From: Nocardia sp. CC227C
GTDB lineage: Bacteria; Actinomycetota; Actinomycetes; Mycobacteriales; Mycobacteriaceae
Direction of reading: 5' to 3'
Assembly: GCF_030767025.1 (NCBI RefSeq)
Contig: NZ_JASITE010000006.1
Coordinates: forward strand, 310,001 to 374,000
Length of the DNA stretch: 64,000 nt
How positions within the stretch are numbered: the stretch's first letter is position 1; each line of letters starts with the position of its first letter. Positions 56,458 to 64,000 of this stretch are shown piece after piece. A model generated the notes under the pieces. It saw only the letters and a list, made by a program, of their open reading frames with translations. It was not told the DNA's origin and did not search any database. The position numbers were made by a program, and so were the translations under genes.

Positions 56458-58053
56458 CTACGCGGCATGGATGGTGACCCCGCGGTGCACGGTGCGCAGG
56501 CAGCGTGGGAGGGAGGCGGTGGGGTCGAGGGGCGGGAGGCCGGGGACTCGGGAGCGGGGGTCGGTGGACCAGCGCTGCACGGAGTCGGTGGCGGCGGCGA
56601 CCACCAGGTCGTCGGCCGCCCAGACCGCGTAGGAGGCGGGGGCGCCGGGGACCAGGGTGCCGCTGACGCCGTCGCGGACGCCGCCCGCGCGCCACGCGCC
56701 GCGGGTGGCGGCGGTGAAGGCGGCGCGCGGGGAGATGCCGTGGCCGGGGGTGCGGTGGTTGGCGGCGGCCCGCACGGCCTCCCACGGGTTGAGCGGCGTC
56801 ACGGGTGCGTCCGATCCGATGGCGAGGGAGATGCCCGCGGCGGCCATGGCGGCGAACGGGTTGAGGGTGGCCGCACGGTCCGCGCCGAGGCGGGTGGCGT
56901 ACATGCCGTCGGGGCCGCCCCAGGCGGCGTCGAATCCGGGTTGCACACTGGCGATCACGCCGCAGGCGGCGAGCTTGGCGATCTGCTCGGCGTCCACCAT
57001 CTCGGCGTGTTCCACACGGTGGCCGCGGGTGGCGACGGCCGGGTCGCCGAGTTCGGCTGCGGCGCGGGCGAATCCGTCCACCACGATATCCATGGCGGCA
57101 TCGCCGATGACGTGGAATCCCGCCTGGATGCCCGCTTCGGTGCAGGCGCTCAGGTGGGCGGCGACGGCGTCGGCGTCGAGGAAGGCGGCGCCGCGCGAGT
57201 CGCGGTCGGCGTAGGGGGCGCGCAGCCGGGCGGTGTGCGAGCCGAGCGAGCCGTCGACGAACAGATCTCCGCCGAGGGCGTGTACACCGAGGTCCTTCAC
57301 CAGGGTGCGGGCCTCGTCGGCGGTGCGCACGGCCGCACCCCAGTACACGCGCACCTCGACACCGTGCTCGAACTCCAGCAGTTCGGCCACGTCCGCATGC
57401 CCGCTGATCTCGGGGCCGGCGCATTCGTGCACGGCGACGATGCCGTGGGCGGCGGCGTGGTCGAGGGCGGCCCGCCGGGCGCGGTCCCGCTGGGCGCGGT
57501 CCAGTCCGTCCAGCACGGCGGCCCGCACCCGGTGGTGGGCGTTCTCCCGCAACGGTTCTCCGCGCGTGAAGCCGGCGGCGGCGGTCACTCCGGGCACGGC
57601 GTCGAGCAGGGCGGTGGACACCACGGCCGAATGCGCGTCCACCCGGGTCAGGTAGACGAGGCGGCCGGGGGCGGCGGCATCGAGTTCGGCCGACGTCGGC
57701 GCTCGCCGCTCCGGCCAGCGCGTCTCGTCCCAGCCGTCGCCGAGGATCGCGCCGTCCGGCCGGGTGCGCGCGAATTCCCGCACCAGTTCCAGGCATTCGG
57801 CCAGCGATGCGGCCCGCGACAGGTCCAGTCCGGTGAGGTGCAGGCCCAGCGCGGTGGTGTGCACATGCGGATCCACGAAGGCCGGTGCCACGAACGCGCC
57901 GTCGAGTTCGACCACCTCCGCGTCCGGGTGCAGCGCCCGCCCCGGCTTGTCCTGGCCCACCCACACCACGGTCCCGTCGCTGACCGCCATGGCGGTCGCG
58001 TCGGGATTACTCGAACTGTAGATGCGGCCGCCGACAAGCAACTGGGTACTCAC
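56458..58053 (-). CDS. YtcJ-like metal-dependent amidohydrolase
   Basis: 531 residues from GTG at 58053. The composite beta-sandwich opens MSTQLLVGGRIYSSSNPDATAMAVSDGTVVWVG; the first metal motif is FVDPHVHTTALG (about 58-69). Further signatures are GDGWDETRWPERRAPTSAELDA, DGSLGSHTARLRAPY, FHVIGDAAMD, HRVEHAEMVD and IGSDAPVTPLNPWEAVRAA. This is the YtcJ subgroup, which hydrolyses amides of unknown identity. The reverse gene lnt starts 231 nt downstream; no operon partner is evident, and the divergent neighbour is FxsA. Confidence 0.9.
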   Translation of the reverse strand: MSTQLLVGGRIYSSSNPDATAMAVSDGTVVWVGQDKPGRALHPDAEVVELDGAFVAPAFVDPHVHTTALGLHLTGLDLSRAASLAECLELVREFARTRPDGAILGDGWDETRWPERRAPTSAELDAAAPGRLVYLTRVDAHSAVVSTALLDAVPGVTAAAGFTRGEPLRENAHHRVRAAVLDGLDRAQRDRARRAALDHAAAHGIVAVHECAGPEISGHADVAELLEFEHGVEVRVYWGAAVRTADEARTLVKDLGVHALGGDLFVDGSLGSHTARLRAPYADRDSRGAAFLDADAVAAHLSACTEAGIQAGFHVIGDAAMDIVVDGFARAAAELGDPAVATRGHRVEHAEMVDAEQIAKLAACGVIASVQPGFDAAWGGPDGMYATRLGADRAATLNPFAAMAAAGISLAIGSDAPVTPLNPWEAVRAAANHRTPGHGISPRAAFTAATRGAWRAGGVRDGVSGTLVPGAPASYAVWAADDLVVAAATDSVQRWSTDPRSRVPGLPPLDPTASLPRCLRTVHRGVTIHAA

Positions 58054-58306
58054 GAGTCACCAGTCTGCCGCACGCCGCACCCGTGCCCCCGACCAGCCTC
58101 CGGCCTCGACCGCCCCGTCTTCCGGCGCGGAACCGGACACGGACGCACACCCCGCCCGATGCCGCGCCGATCACGCACGCATCGCCTGCCGCGCCGGGCT
58201 CTGCCTCGCCCCGGCCACGCGGGGTGCCCCGCACCACAGTTCCATTCGGGAGAAATTTCGCGCATTCGGACGTTGTCCGGATAGATCGTCCGAAAGGATC
58301 GCCCCC

Positions 58307-58801
58307 ATGCCCGCACTGTTGTTTCTCGTCTATCTGGTCGCCGAAGTCGCCACGCTGGTGGCATTCGGCCACCTCATCGGCGTTTTTCCCACGATCCTGC
58401 TGCTGATCGGCGGGTCGGCGGCCGGTCTGATCCTGGTGCGTTCGCAGGGTCGGCGTGTCTTCGAACGGTTCCGCCGGGCCGCGCGCGGCGAGGTCGACCC
58501 GGGTTCCGCGGTCGCCGACGGCGCGCTGGTCGCGGTGGGCGCGGTCCTCATGTTCGTCCCGGGCCTGCTCACCTCGCTGCTCGGCCTGCTGGCGCTGGCT
58601 CCGCCGACCCGCTTCCTGCTCCGCCCCGCGGTGGCCGCGTTCGCCGCGCGGCGTCTCGGCCGGGTGGCCAACACCGTCGGCCCGTTCGGCTACCGGAACG
58701 TGGTCATCGACCCGGACGGCGACATTGTCGACGCCACCGTGGTGACCGAGTGGTACGACGACGGCCAGGGCACCGCCCGCCGCATGATCGACCCGCGCTG
58801 A
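58307..58801 (+). CDS. fxsA: FxsA-family membrane protein
   Basis: 164 residues from ATG at 58307 (AAAGGA upstream). Two N-terminal helices (LLFLVYLVAEVATLVAFGHLIG and TILLLIGGSAAGLILV), then DGALVAVGAVLMFVPGLLTSLLGLLALAPPTRFLLRP, match FxsA, a cytoplasmic membrane protein that relieves phage T7 exclusion in E. coli; its normal role is unknown. A GGAC-GTT-GTCC dyad (58268-58278) lies 28 nt upstream of the start. It ends at a strong bidirectional hairpin. Confidence 0.88.
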   Translation: MPALLFLVYLVAEVATLVAFGHLIGVFPTILLLIGGSAAGLILVRSQGRRVFERFRRAARGEVDPGSAVADGALVAVGAVLMFVPGLLTSLLGLLALAPPTRFLLRPAVAAFAARRLGRVANTVGPFGYRNVVIDPDGDIVDATVVTEWYDDGQGTARRMIDPR

Positions 58802-58818
58802 CCCGCACCTGCCCGACT

Positions 58819-58856
58819 CGGCCCGGCGGCGATCCACTCGGATCGCCGCCGGGCCG
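58819..58856. terminator. Bidirectional terminator hairpin
   Basis: A 17-bp perfect stem (58819-58835 with 58840-58856) around an ACTC loop lies between the convergent fxsA (stop 58801) and response-regulator (stop 58884) genes. Confidence 0.88.
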
Positions 58857-58883
58857 TTCATCTGTCCGTCGGGAGCCGTGCCG

Positions 58884-59573
58884 TCACGCGCTGCCGGGGC
58901 GGACCAGACCGGTCTCGTAGGCCAGTACCACCGCCTGCACCCGGTCGCGCAGCCCGAGTTTGGTCAGCACCCGGCCCACATGGGTCTTCACCGTGGCCTC
59001 GGAGAGATAGAGCGCCGTGGCGATCTCGGCATTGGAGCGTCCGGCGGCGATGTGTCCGAGCACCTCGCGTTCCCGGGCGGTGAGGACGTCCAGCACGCCC
59101 GGATCGCGTCCGGCGGCCGGATCGTCGGCGATCAGCCGGTCCAGCAGGCGCTTGGTGACCTTCGGGGAGACCACCGCGTCACCCGCGGCGACGCTGCGGA
59201 TCGCGGAGATGAGGTCCTCGGGCGGAGTGTCCTTGAGCAGGAAGCCGCTGGCTCCGGCGCGCAGCGCGCCGAGCGCGTGCTCGTCGAGGTCGAAGGTGGT
59301 CATGACCAGCACCCGGCTGCCGCAACCGGAGTCGATGATGTGCCCGGTGGCGGTGACCCCGTCGGTGACCGGCATGCGCACATCCATGAGCACCACGTCG
59401 GGTCGCAGTTCGGCGGCGCGGGAGATGGCGGCGGCCCCGTTGTCGGCCTCCCCCACCACCTCGATGTCGGGGTGCGCGCCGAGCACCATCTTCAATCCCG
59501 CGCGCATGAGTTCCTGGTCGTCGACTACGAGAACGGTGATCGGCACGTAGATCAATCTATCGGCCCGGGCCAC
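58884..59573 (-). CDS. NarL/LuxR-type response regulator
   Basis: 229 residues from GTG at 59573, three bases after the kinase stop; GTG at 59546 (MPITVLVVDDQ) is an equally plausible start. The receiver has VDDQELMRAGLKMVL, phospho-acceptor Asp in DVVLMDVRMPVTDG (about 63), VMTTFD and the Lys in FLLKDTPPEDL. The C-terminal LuxR helix-turn-helix is LTAREREVLGHIAAGRSNAEIATALYLSEATVKTHVGRVLTKLGLRDR. It is translated right behind its partner kinase. Confidence 0.93.
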   Translation of the reverse strand: MARADRLIYVPITVLVVDDQELMRAGLKMVLGAHPDIEVVGEADNGAAAISRAAELRPDVVLMDVRMPVTDGVTATGHIIDSGCGSRVLVMTTFDLDEHALGALRAGASGFLLKDTPPEDLISAIRSVAAGDAVVSPKVTKRLLDRLIADDPAAGRDPGVLDVLTAREREVLGHIAAGRSNAEIATALYLSEATVKTHVGRVLTKLGLRDRVQAVVLAYETGLVRPGSA

Positions 59574-59576
59574 CGA

Positions 59577-60806
59577 TTATTCGTCCGGTGCGCGTTCCAG
59601 CGGGATGGTGGCGCGCACCCGCCACCCGCCCTCGGGACGGCGGCCCACGCTCAGGGTGCCGCCGAGCACCGCCATCCGCTCGCGCATGCCGACCAGCCCC
59701 AGACCGCTGCCGACGGTGGCCAGGCCGTTCCCGGGGGCGACGATGGCGACCCCGGCGGCGGTGGTGCCGACCGCGCCCGTGGCATCGCCGGGCGCGCCGC
59801 CGGAGTCGACGATCTCGATCAGGATGTCGCTGTCGCGGCGCACCACCCGCACCTTGGCGCGGGGGTCGGGTCCGGCATGGCGCAGGGTGTTGGTGAGCGA
59901 CTCCTGCACGATGCGGTGCACGCCGAGGCTGATCTCGGGGCTGACATGGTCGAGTTCGCCGCTGAGTTCGAGTTCCACCGCCAGCCCCGCGCTGCGCATC
60001 ATGGCGACCACCTTGGCGATTCCGGCGGTGCCGTGCTGCGGAAGTTGTTCGGGCGCATGCTCGGTGCGCAGCAGTTCCACGGTGCGGCGCAGTTCGCGCA
60101 GGGCTTCGCGTCCGGTCCCGGCGATGGTGGTCAGCGCCTGTTCTGCGGTGTCGGGGTCGTGGCGCAGGGCGTAGCGCGCGCCGTCGGCCTGGACGATGAT
60201 GACGCTGACCGCGTGCGCCACCACATCGTGGAGTTCCCGGGCGATGCGGGTGCGTTCGGCGGCGACGGCATCGTGCGCACGGCGTTCGCGGTCGTAGTCG
60301 GCGACGGCCAGCCGCGCTTCCACCTCGGCGTCGTAAGCGTGTCGCGCGCCGATGAATTCGGCGAGTGTCCAGCACAGGGCGTAGTACACGGCGGTGAAGG
60401 CGGCGTCGGTGCCGTCGGGCGTGCCGACCAGGAAGTGGGCCAGCGCGCTGTCGACGATGAGCGCGCCCACGTACAGCAGGCCCTGGCGGCGGCCGACATA
60501 GGCGACCAGCGTGTAGAGCATGATGCCGAGTCCGAGCAGCGCCGGATGCAGCGCGCCCCGGGCGTCCTGGGTGCCCCAGTGGCTGAGGGAGGTGAAGTAG
60601 GACAGTCCGATCAGTACGATCGCCGATCCCACCGGGTGGGTGCGCCGGAAGATGATCGGCAGCGGCAGCAGCACGCTGAGGGCGAGGTAGACGGCCTTGT
60701 GATCGCTCTCGCCGACGCCGAGGACGTCGATGAGGAACAGTCCGAGCGCCAGCATCGAGTCGGCTACCTGGGGCCTGCCCCGCAACCACAGACTGAACCG
60801 ACGCAT
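59577..60806 (-). CDS. NarL-class sensor histidine kinase (HisKA_3)
   Basis: 409 residues; AGGGTGGACCC precedes the ATG. Five or more membrane helices fill about 15-155 with no large external loop. The dimerisation and phospho-acceptor segment is ERTRIARELHDVVAHAVSVIIVQA (His near 195), followed by the HATPase domain with IVQESLTNTLRHAG (N-box) and GSGLGLVGMRERMAVLGG (G-box). It signals to the response regulator, which starts immediately after. Polytopic kinases of this kind often sense membrane or cell-wall state; the stimulus is unknown. Confidence 0.93.
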   Translation of the reverse strand: MRRFSLWLRGRPQVADSMLALGLFLIDVLGVGESDHKAVYLALSVLLPLPIIFRRTHPVGSAIVLIGLSYFTSLSHWGTQDARGALHPALLGLGIMLYTLVAYVGRRQGLLYVGALIVDSALAHFLVGTPDGTDAAFTAVYYALCWTLAEFIGARHAYDAEVEARLAVADYDRERRAHDAVAAERTRIARELHDVVAHAVSVIIVQADGARYALRHDPDTAEQALTTIAGTGREALRELRRTVELLRTEHAPEQLPQHGTAGIAKVVAMMRSAGLAVELELSGELDHVSPEISLGVHRIVQESLTNTLRHAGPDPRAKVRVVRRDSDILIEIVDSGGAPGDATGAVGTTAAGVAIVAPGNGLATVGSGLGLVGMRERMAVLGGTLSVGRRPEGGWRVRATIPLERAPDE

Positions 60807-60930
60807 GGGTCCACCCTAAGTCGTGCCGAGCACCGGCCGTTCCCACGCGCCGAGCACCAGCTCGAGAACCGACCGGTTCGGGCTTTCTGGTGATTTGCCC
60901 GAAGTGTGCGCGTTCTGATTGGGTCGGCGA

Positions 60931-61698
60931 ATGAACGTTGCGGACTGGGCGATCCTGCTGACGGCGGCGACCGCGGCCGGATGGGTGGATGCGGTGGTCG
61001 GCGGCGGCGGACTGATCATCCTGCCGACGATGTTCGTGGTGGCGCCGGGCATCGCACCGCAAACCGCGCTGGGCACCAATAAACTCGCGGCCTTCTCCGG
61101 CACCAGCGCCGCGGTGCTCACCTTCGCCCGCAAGGTGCCCATGCGGTGGCGCAGCCTGCTGCCCGCCGCGCTCCTCGCCGGGCTGGCGGCGGCCTGCGGT
61201 TCGGCGGCGGTGGCGCTCATCGACCGGGACCTGTTCATCCCGATCGTCATGGTGGTGCTGGTGGGTGTCGCGGTTTTCGTCACGCTACGGCCGTCGATCG
61301 GCGTCACCATGGCCACCCATCGCCCGACCCGCCGCAAGACCATCCTGGTGATCGCCCTGGCCGCCGGTCTCATCGGCCTCTACGACGGCCTGCTCGGCCC
61401 CGGCACCGGCACCTTCCTCATCATCACCTTCGCCACCCTGCTCGGCACCGAGTTCGTGCGCGCCGCCGCCATGGCGAAGGTCATCAACTGCGGCTCCAAC
61501 CTCGGCTCCCTGCTCTACCTGGGCGCCACCGGCCACGTCCTGTGGGCCCTCGGCCTGGCCATGGCCGTCGGCAACGTCCTCGGTGCGGTGATCGGCTCCC
61601 GCATGGCGCTGGCCCGCGGCGCGGGTTTCGTCCGCGCCGTCCTGCTGATCGTGGTGGTGGCCATGGTGATCCGCCTGGGCTGGCAGCAGTTCGCCTGA
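60931..61698 (+). CDS. TauE/SafE-family permease
   Basis: 255 residues from ATG at 60931. The TauE/SafE repeat is visible twice: AAGWVDAVVGGGGLIILPTMF and APQTALGTNKLAAFSGTSAAVLTFARK, then LIGLYDGLLGPGTGTFLIITFATLLG and AMAKVINCGSNLGSLLYL. Eight membrane helices fit the family, which transports sulfonates, sulfoacetate or related anions. The substrate cannot be read from the sequence. It is divergent from the two-component pair and convergent to the TetR gene; a 17-nt tandem repeat covers its stop codon. Confidence 0.9.
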   Translation: MNVADWAILLTAATAAGWVDAVVGGGGLIILPTMFVVAPGIAPQTALGTNKLAAFSGTSAAVLTFARKVPMRWRSLLPAALLAGLAAACGSAAVALIDRDLFIPIVMVVLVGVAVFVTLRPSIGVTMATHRPTRRKTILVIALAAGLIGLYDGLLGPGTGTFLIITFATLLGTEFVRAAAMAKVINCGSNLGSLLYLGATGHVLWALGLAMAVGNVLGAVIGSRMALARGAGFVRAVLLIVVVAMVIRLGWQQFA

Positions 61699-61729
61699 GC
61701 CCCAGCGACTCCTGAGCCCCAGCGACTCG
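61696..61729. repeat. 17-nt tandem repeat over stop codon
   Basis: TGAGCCCCAGCGACTCC at 61696-61712 is repeated at 61713-61729 with one difference at its last base, and a third degenerate copy follows. The first TGA is the stop of the permease gene, so the repeats are in the convergent intergenic gap. Confidence 0.75.
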
Positions 61730-61742
61730 AAGCCCCACCGGC

Positions 61743-62927
61743 TCAGACCAGAGCGTCCTCGGGCAGCGGGAGATCGTCGGCGCTCTCCCGGGTCGCTTCG
61801 GGTGCGTGCCACGGGGATTCCGGGTGGGGCGGATCGGGCTCGGGGGTGTTGAGGCGCGTGGTGCCGTCTTCGGCCCGGTAGACGGTGAACCGCTCGGTGG
61901 GCAGCGGGCGGGCCGATTCCAGGGCGCGCCGGAGCGGCTCGGGGCTCAGGCGGCGCACCGCGTGCCGGGGGCCGGTCGGTTCCGAGCGCACGGGGACGAG
62001 TGACCGGGGCGTCGCGGACTCCGGGGTTTCCGTCACCGGGGATTCCGTCACCGGGGATTCCGCTGCGTATTCCCGATATTCGGTGACGGACCCGCGGGCA
62101 TCGGGATCGTCCTCCCGCGATTCGCTGCCGTGCTCGTCCGACTCGATACCGCCGTCGCCGGACTCGGCGACGCGGTTCGCGGAACCGACGGCGCGATCGT
62201 CGGATCGGGCGGTATGGTCCGACGGCTCCGCCCCGCGCGCCGACGGACCGGTCTCCTCCGCGGCGGCCGCGGATGACTCGGCGGGCGTCGGCGCGGTGCG
62301 CTCGGCGCGGTCGGCGAGCCAGGGGGCCAGCACCTTCGAGGTGGTCTCCTGGATCTTGCGGTGCAGCTGGTCGCCGTCCTCGAGGCCCGGTTGCTGGAAG
62401 AGGACCGTGAGCGCGCCGGAGACCGCGCCGACCACCGCGCCCACCAGGGCGGCGGCTCCGACATCGTCCAGTTCCTCCGGGAAGGCCGTCCGCAACTGTC
62501 CGGCGATCTCCTGTTGCGAGGCCAGCTGGGCGTAGGCCGCGCGGCCGCTCACGGCGGGCACGGTGCGCGAGATCCGGGCGCGCAGCACGGAGATGCGGGA
62601 TGCCAGCGTGTCGCCGAGGTGGTCGCCGGGATTGTCGCCCGCCGCGCGCAGGGCGCGCAGCAGCACCTCCACCGGGCGTTCGCCGGGGCGGCGGGTGGCG
62701 ATGGCACGGACGGCGGCCTGGACCCGTTCGTCGGGTTCCGGGAAGAGCAGTTCTTCCTTGCTCGCGAAGTAGTTGAAGAACGTTCTGGTGCCGACCTCGG
62801 CGGTGGCGGCGATATCGGCGACCGTGGTCGCCTCATAGCCTCGGGTCTCGAACAATTCGACGGCAGCCTCGAGCAGGGCTCGGCGGGTCCGTTCACGTTT
62901 GCGGTCACGAAGTGCGGATGGCGGCAC
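61743..62927 (-). CDS. TetR-family regulator with long disordered C-terminus
   Basis: 394 residues from GTG at 62927 (VPPSALRDRKRERTRRALLEAA); ATG at 62996 would add a Cys-rich 23-residue extension. The helix-turn-helix is LLEAAVELFETRGYEATTVADIAATAEVGTRTFFNYFASKEELLF (about 15-60), and the TetR ligand bundle reaches about 200. Residues about 205-394 are low-complexity, rich in Glu, Ser, Pro and Thr, with short repeats such as ESPVTESPVTETPES. Most TetR proteins are about 200 residues, so this tail doubles the length and is probably disordered. It is divergent from the TldD-type gene; a dyad lies between them. Confidence 0.88.
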   Translation of the reverse strand: MPPSALRDRKRERTRRALLEAAVELFETRGYEATTVADIAATAEVGTRTFFNYFASKEELLFPEPDERVQAAVRAIATRRPGERPVEVLLRALRAAGDNPGDHLGDTLASRISVLRARISRTVPAVSGRAAYAQLASQQEIAGQLRTAFPEELDDVGAAALVGAVVGAVSGALTVLFQQPGLEDGDQLHRKIQETTSKVLAPWLADRAERTAPTPAESSAAAAEETGPSARGAEPSDHTARSDDRAVGSANRVAESGDGGIESDEHGSESREDDPDARGSVTEYREYAAESPVTESPVTETPESATPRSLVPVRSEPTGPRHAVRRLSPEPLRRALESARPLPTERFTVYRAEDGTTRLNTPEPDPPHPESPWHAPEATRESADDLPLPEDALV

Positions 62928-63027
62928 GCGGGCAGACGCTACGGCATCCGAGCAGCAAAACGTGGCATGTCCACGGGTTTGTCGCGCGCGTTTCATGGTG
63001 TGCGACTTCGCAGTCCGTGCATTCTTG

Positions 63028-63051
63028 CAGCGTGTGCTGCTTCGCACGCTG
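63028..63051. promoter_or_regulatory. CAGCGTG...CACGCTG inverted repeat
   Basis: Perfect 7-bp arms (63028-63034, 63045-63051) with a 10-nt spacer, in the divergent gap between the TetR gene (start 62927) and the TldD-type gene (start 63116). Position and size fit an autoregulatory TetR site. Confidence 0.5.
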
Positions 63052-63115
63052 TGTATTACGGTTCGCTCGCACGTGTGGTTGGCGCGTGTCGGACGTCCGG
63101 CTTAGCGTGGACCGG

Positions 63116-64000
63116 GTGAGCATCGCAACCAAGGCCGTGGACGACGAGTTCCGCGCACTGCCCCTGGCCGCGCTCGCCGATGCCGCCCTGTCGGCGGCGC
63201 TTTCGGCAGGCGCGAGCTACGCCGATCTGCGGGTGCACCGGCTGGTGTCCCAGTCCATTCGGCTGCGGGACGGCCGGGTCGAATCGGTCGGTGACAGCAC
63301 CGATCTCGGCTTCGCGGTCCGGGTGATCGTGGACGGCACCTGGGGCTTCGCCTCGCACGCCGTGCTGAGTCCGGAGTCGGCGGCGGAGGTGGCGCGCCGC
63401 GCCGTCACGGTTGCCACGACACTGCGGGCGCTGAACCGCGAGCGTGTCGAGCTCGCCGCCGAGCCGGTGTACGACGGCGTGGAATGGGTGTCGGCCTACG
63501 ACATCGACCCCTTCACCGTGCCCACCCCCGAGAAGACCGCACTGCTGCTGGACTATTCGCGCCGCCTGCACACCGCCGCCGGCGTGGATCACGTGACGGC
63601 GTCGCTGTACCAGGTCAAGGAGCAGACCCACTACGCCGACACCTTCGGCTCCCGCATCACCCAGCAGCGGGTGCGGCTGCAACCGCAGCTCGAGGCCATC
63701 GCCGTGGACACCGCGGCGGGGGTCTTCGACACCATGCGCACCCTCGCCGCCCCGGCGGGTCGCGGCTGGGAGTACGTGACCGGCGCGGACGGCGTCTGGG
63801 ATTGGGACGGCGAACTCGCGCGCATCCCGGAGTGGCTGGCCGAGAAGGTGCAGGCCCCGACCGTCGTCCCCGGTCCCACCGATCTGGTGATCGATCCCAG
63901 CAATCTGTGGCTGACCATCCATGAGTCCATCGGCCACGCCACCGAGTACGACCGCGCCATCGGCTACGAATCCGCCTACGCGGGCACCTCCTTCGCCACC
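63116..64000 (+). CDS. tldD: TldD/PmbA-family metalloprotease, C-terminus cut by window edge
   Basis: 295 codons are visible from GTG at 63116 to the right edge with no stop. TldD forms a heterodimeric protease with TldE/PmbA that matures ribosomal peptides and degrades unfolded ones. The N-domain has ALSAGASYADLRVHRLVSQSIRLRDGRVE (about 28-57). The catalytic zinc motif HExxxH is in LTIHESIGHATEYDRA (about 265-280). A large antisense-looking frame lies opposite but has no support. Expect the tldE partner just beyond the window. Confidence 0.9.
   Translation, partial: MSIATKAVDDEFRALPLAALADAALSAALSAGASYADLRVHRLVSQSIRLRDGRVESVGDSTDLGFAVRVIVDGTWGFASHAVLSPESAAEVARRAVTVATTLRALNRERVELAAEPVYDGVEWVSAYDIDPFTVPTPEKTALLLDYSRRLHTAAGVDHVTASLYQVKEQTHYADTFGSRITQQRVRLQPQLEAIAVDTAAGVFDTMRTLAAPAGRGWEYVTGADGVWDWDGELARIPEWLAEKVQAPTVVPGPTDLVIDPSNLWLTIHESIGHATEYDRAIGYESAYAGTSFAT

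Noticed and set aside
55057..58284. 1075-codon forward frame opposite lnt and the amidohydrolase
   Set aside because: It crosses two well-supported reverse genes and an intergenic gap and shows only shadow composition.

Overview
The window is very GC-rich, with codon third positions almost all G or C. Its genes point to a mycolic-acid actinomycete, most likely Nocardia or a close relative. Supporting genes are rbpA, a mycobacterial-type katG, an F420-type luciferase-like oxidoreductase, a single-cysteine ArsC of the corynebacterial (mycothiol-linked) kind, an MpaB-type oxygenase, a TldD-type protease, and many GTG starts with GGAGG-like ribosome sites. Genus is inference; no rRNA, tRNA, CRISPR array or insertion sequence was seen.

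Layout. 1-2.8 kb: a gene cut by the left edge, a 0.7-kb non-coding stretch with repeated GTCAC/GTGAC palindromes, an orphan phage-type endonuclease VII, and two small reverse genes. 3-11.3 kb: katG, a DUF2786-like gene, a HugZ-like flavin/heme protein, a membrane Ser/Thr kinase, an SCO6745-like protein, a YdjM-like membrane hydrolase and a phosphoribosyltransferase. 11.3-17 kb: a reverse block with cyclophilin, VOC protein, fructosamine kinase, XRE regulator, sigma factor coupled to an ABM monooxygenase, and an NmrA-like reductase. 17-21.4 kb: forward single genes. 21.4-25.4 kb: a reverse two-component operon (response regulator, small Ala/Ser-repeat ORF, histidine kinase, DUF4173 membrane protein) in which the first three genes overlap by 4 nt. 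25.5-30.8 kb: SGNH hydrolase, arsenate genes including an ArsR-phosphatase fusion, and a copper/heme set (membrane protein, PCu(A)C lipoprotein, Tat-exported DyP peroxidase), then YnfA. 30.8-38.4 kb: regulators, a third SGNH hydrolase preceded by a coupled small ORF, MpaB oxygenase, GT9, M23 peptidase, membrane proteins and rbpA.

38.5-54.1 kb is the main accessory region. It is one reverse operon with a 4541-residue non-ribosomal peptide synthetase (C-A-T four times, then thioesterase), followed with a 4-nt overlap by a DrrA-type ATPase and an ABC-2 permease. The first condensation domain resembles that of EntF and the first adenylation domain reads as serine-specific. The operon therefore probably makes and exports an N-acyl-Ser tetrapeptide, possibly a siderophore or lipopeptide. 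No MbtH, starter-unit or tailoring genes are present in the window.

54.5-64 kb: apolipoprotein N-acyltransferase, a YtcJ-like amidohydrolase, FxsA, a NarL-type two-component pair, a TauE/SafE permease, a TetR regulator with a long disordered tail, and a TldD-type protease cut by the right edge.

Several intergenic dyads look like regulator sites. The best supported are the one over the mpaB promoter, the triple half-site at 33.9 kb, a SigR/SigH-type promoter before rbpA, and an 18-bp near-palindrome upstream of the synthetase.
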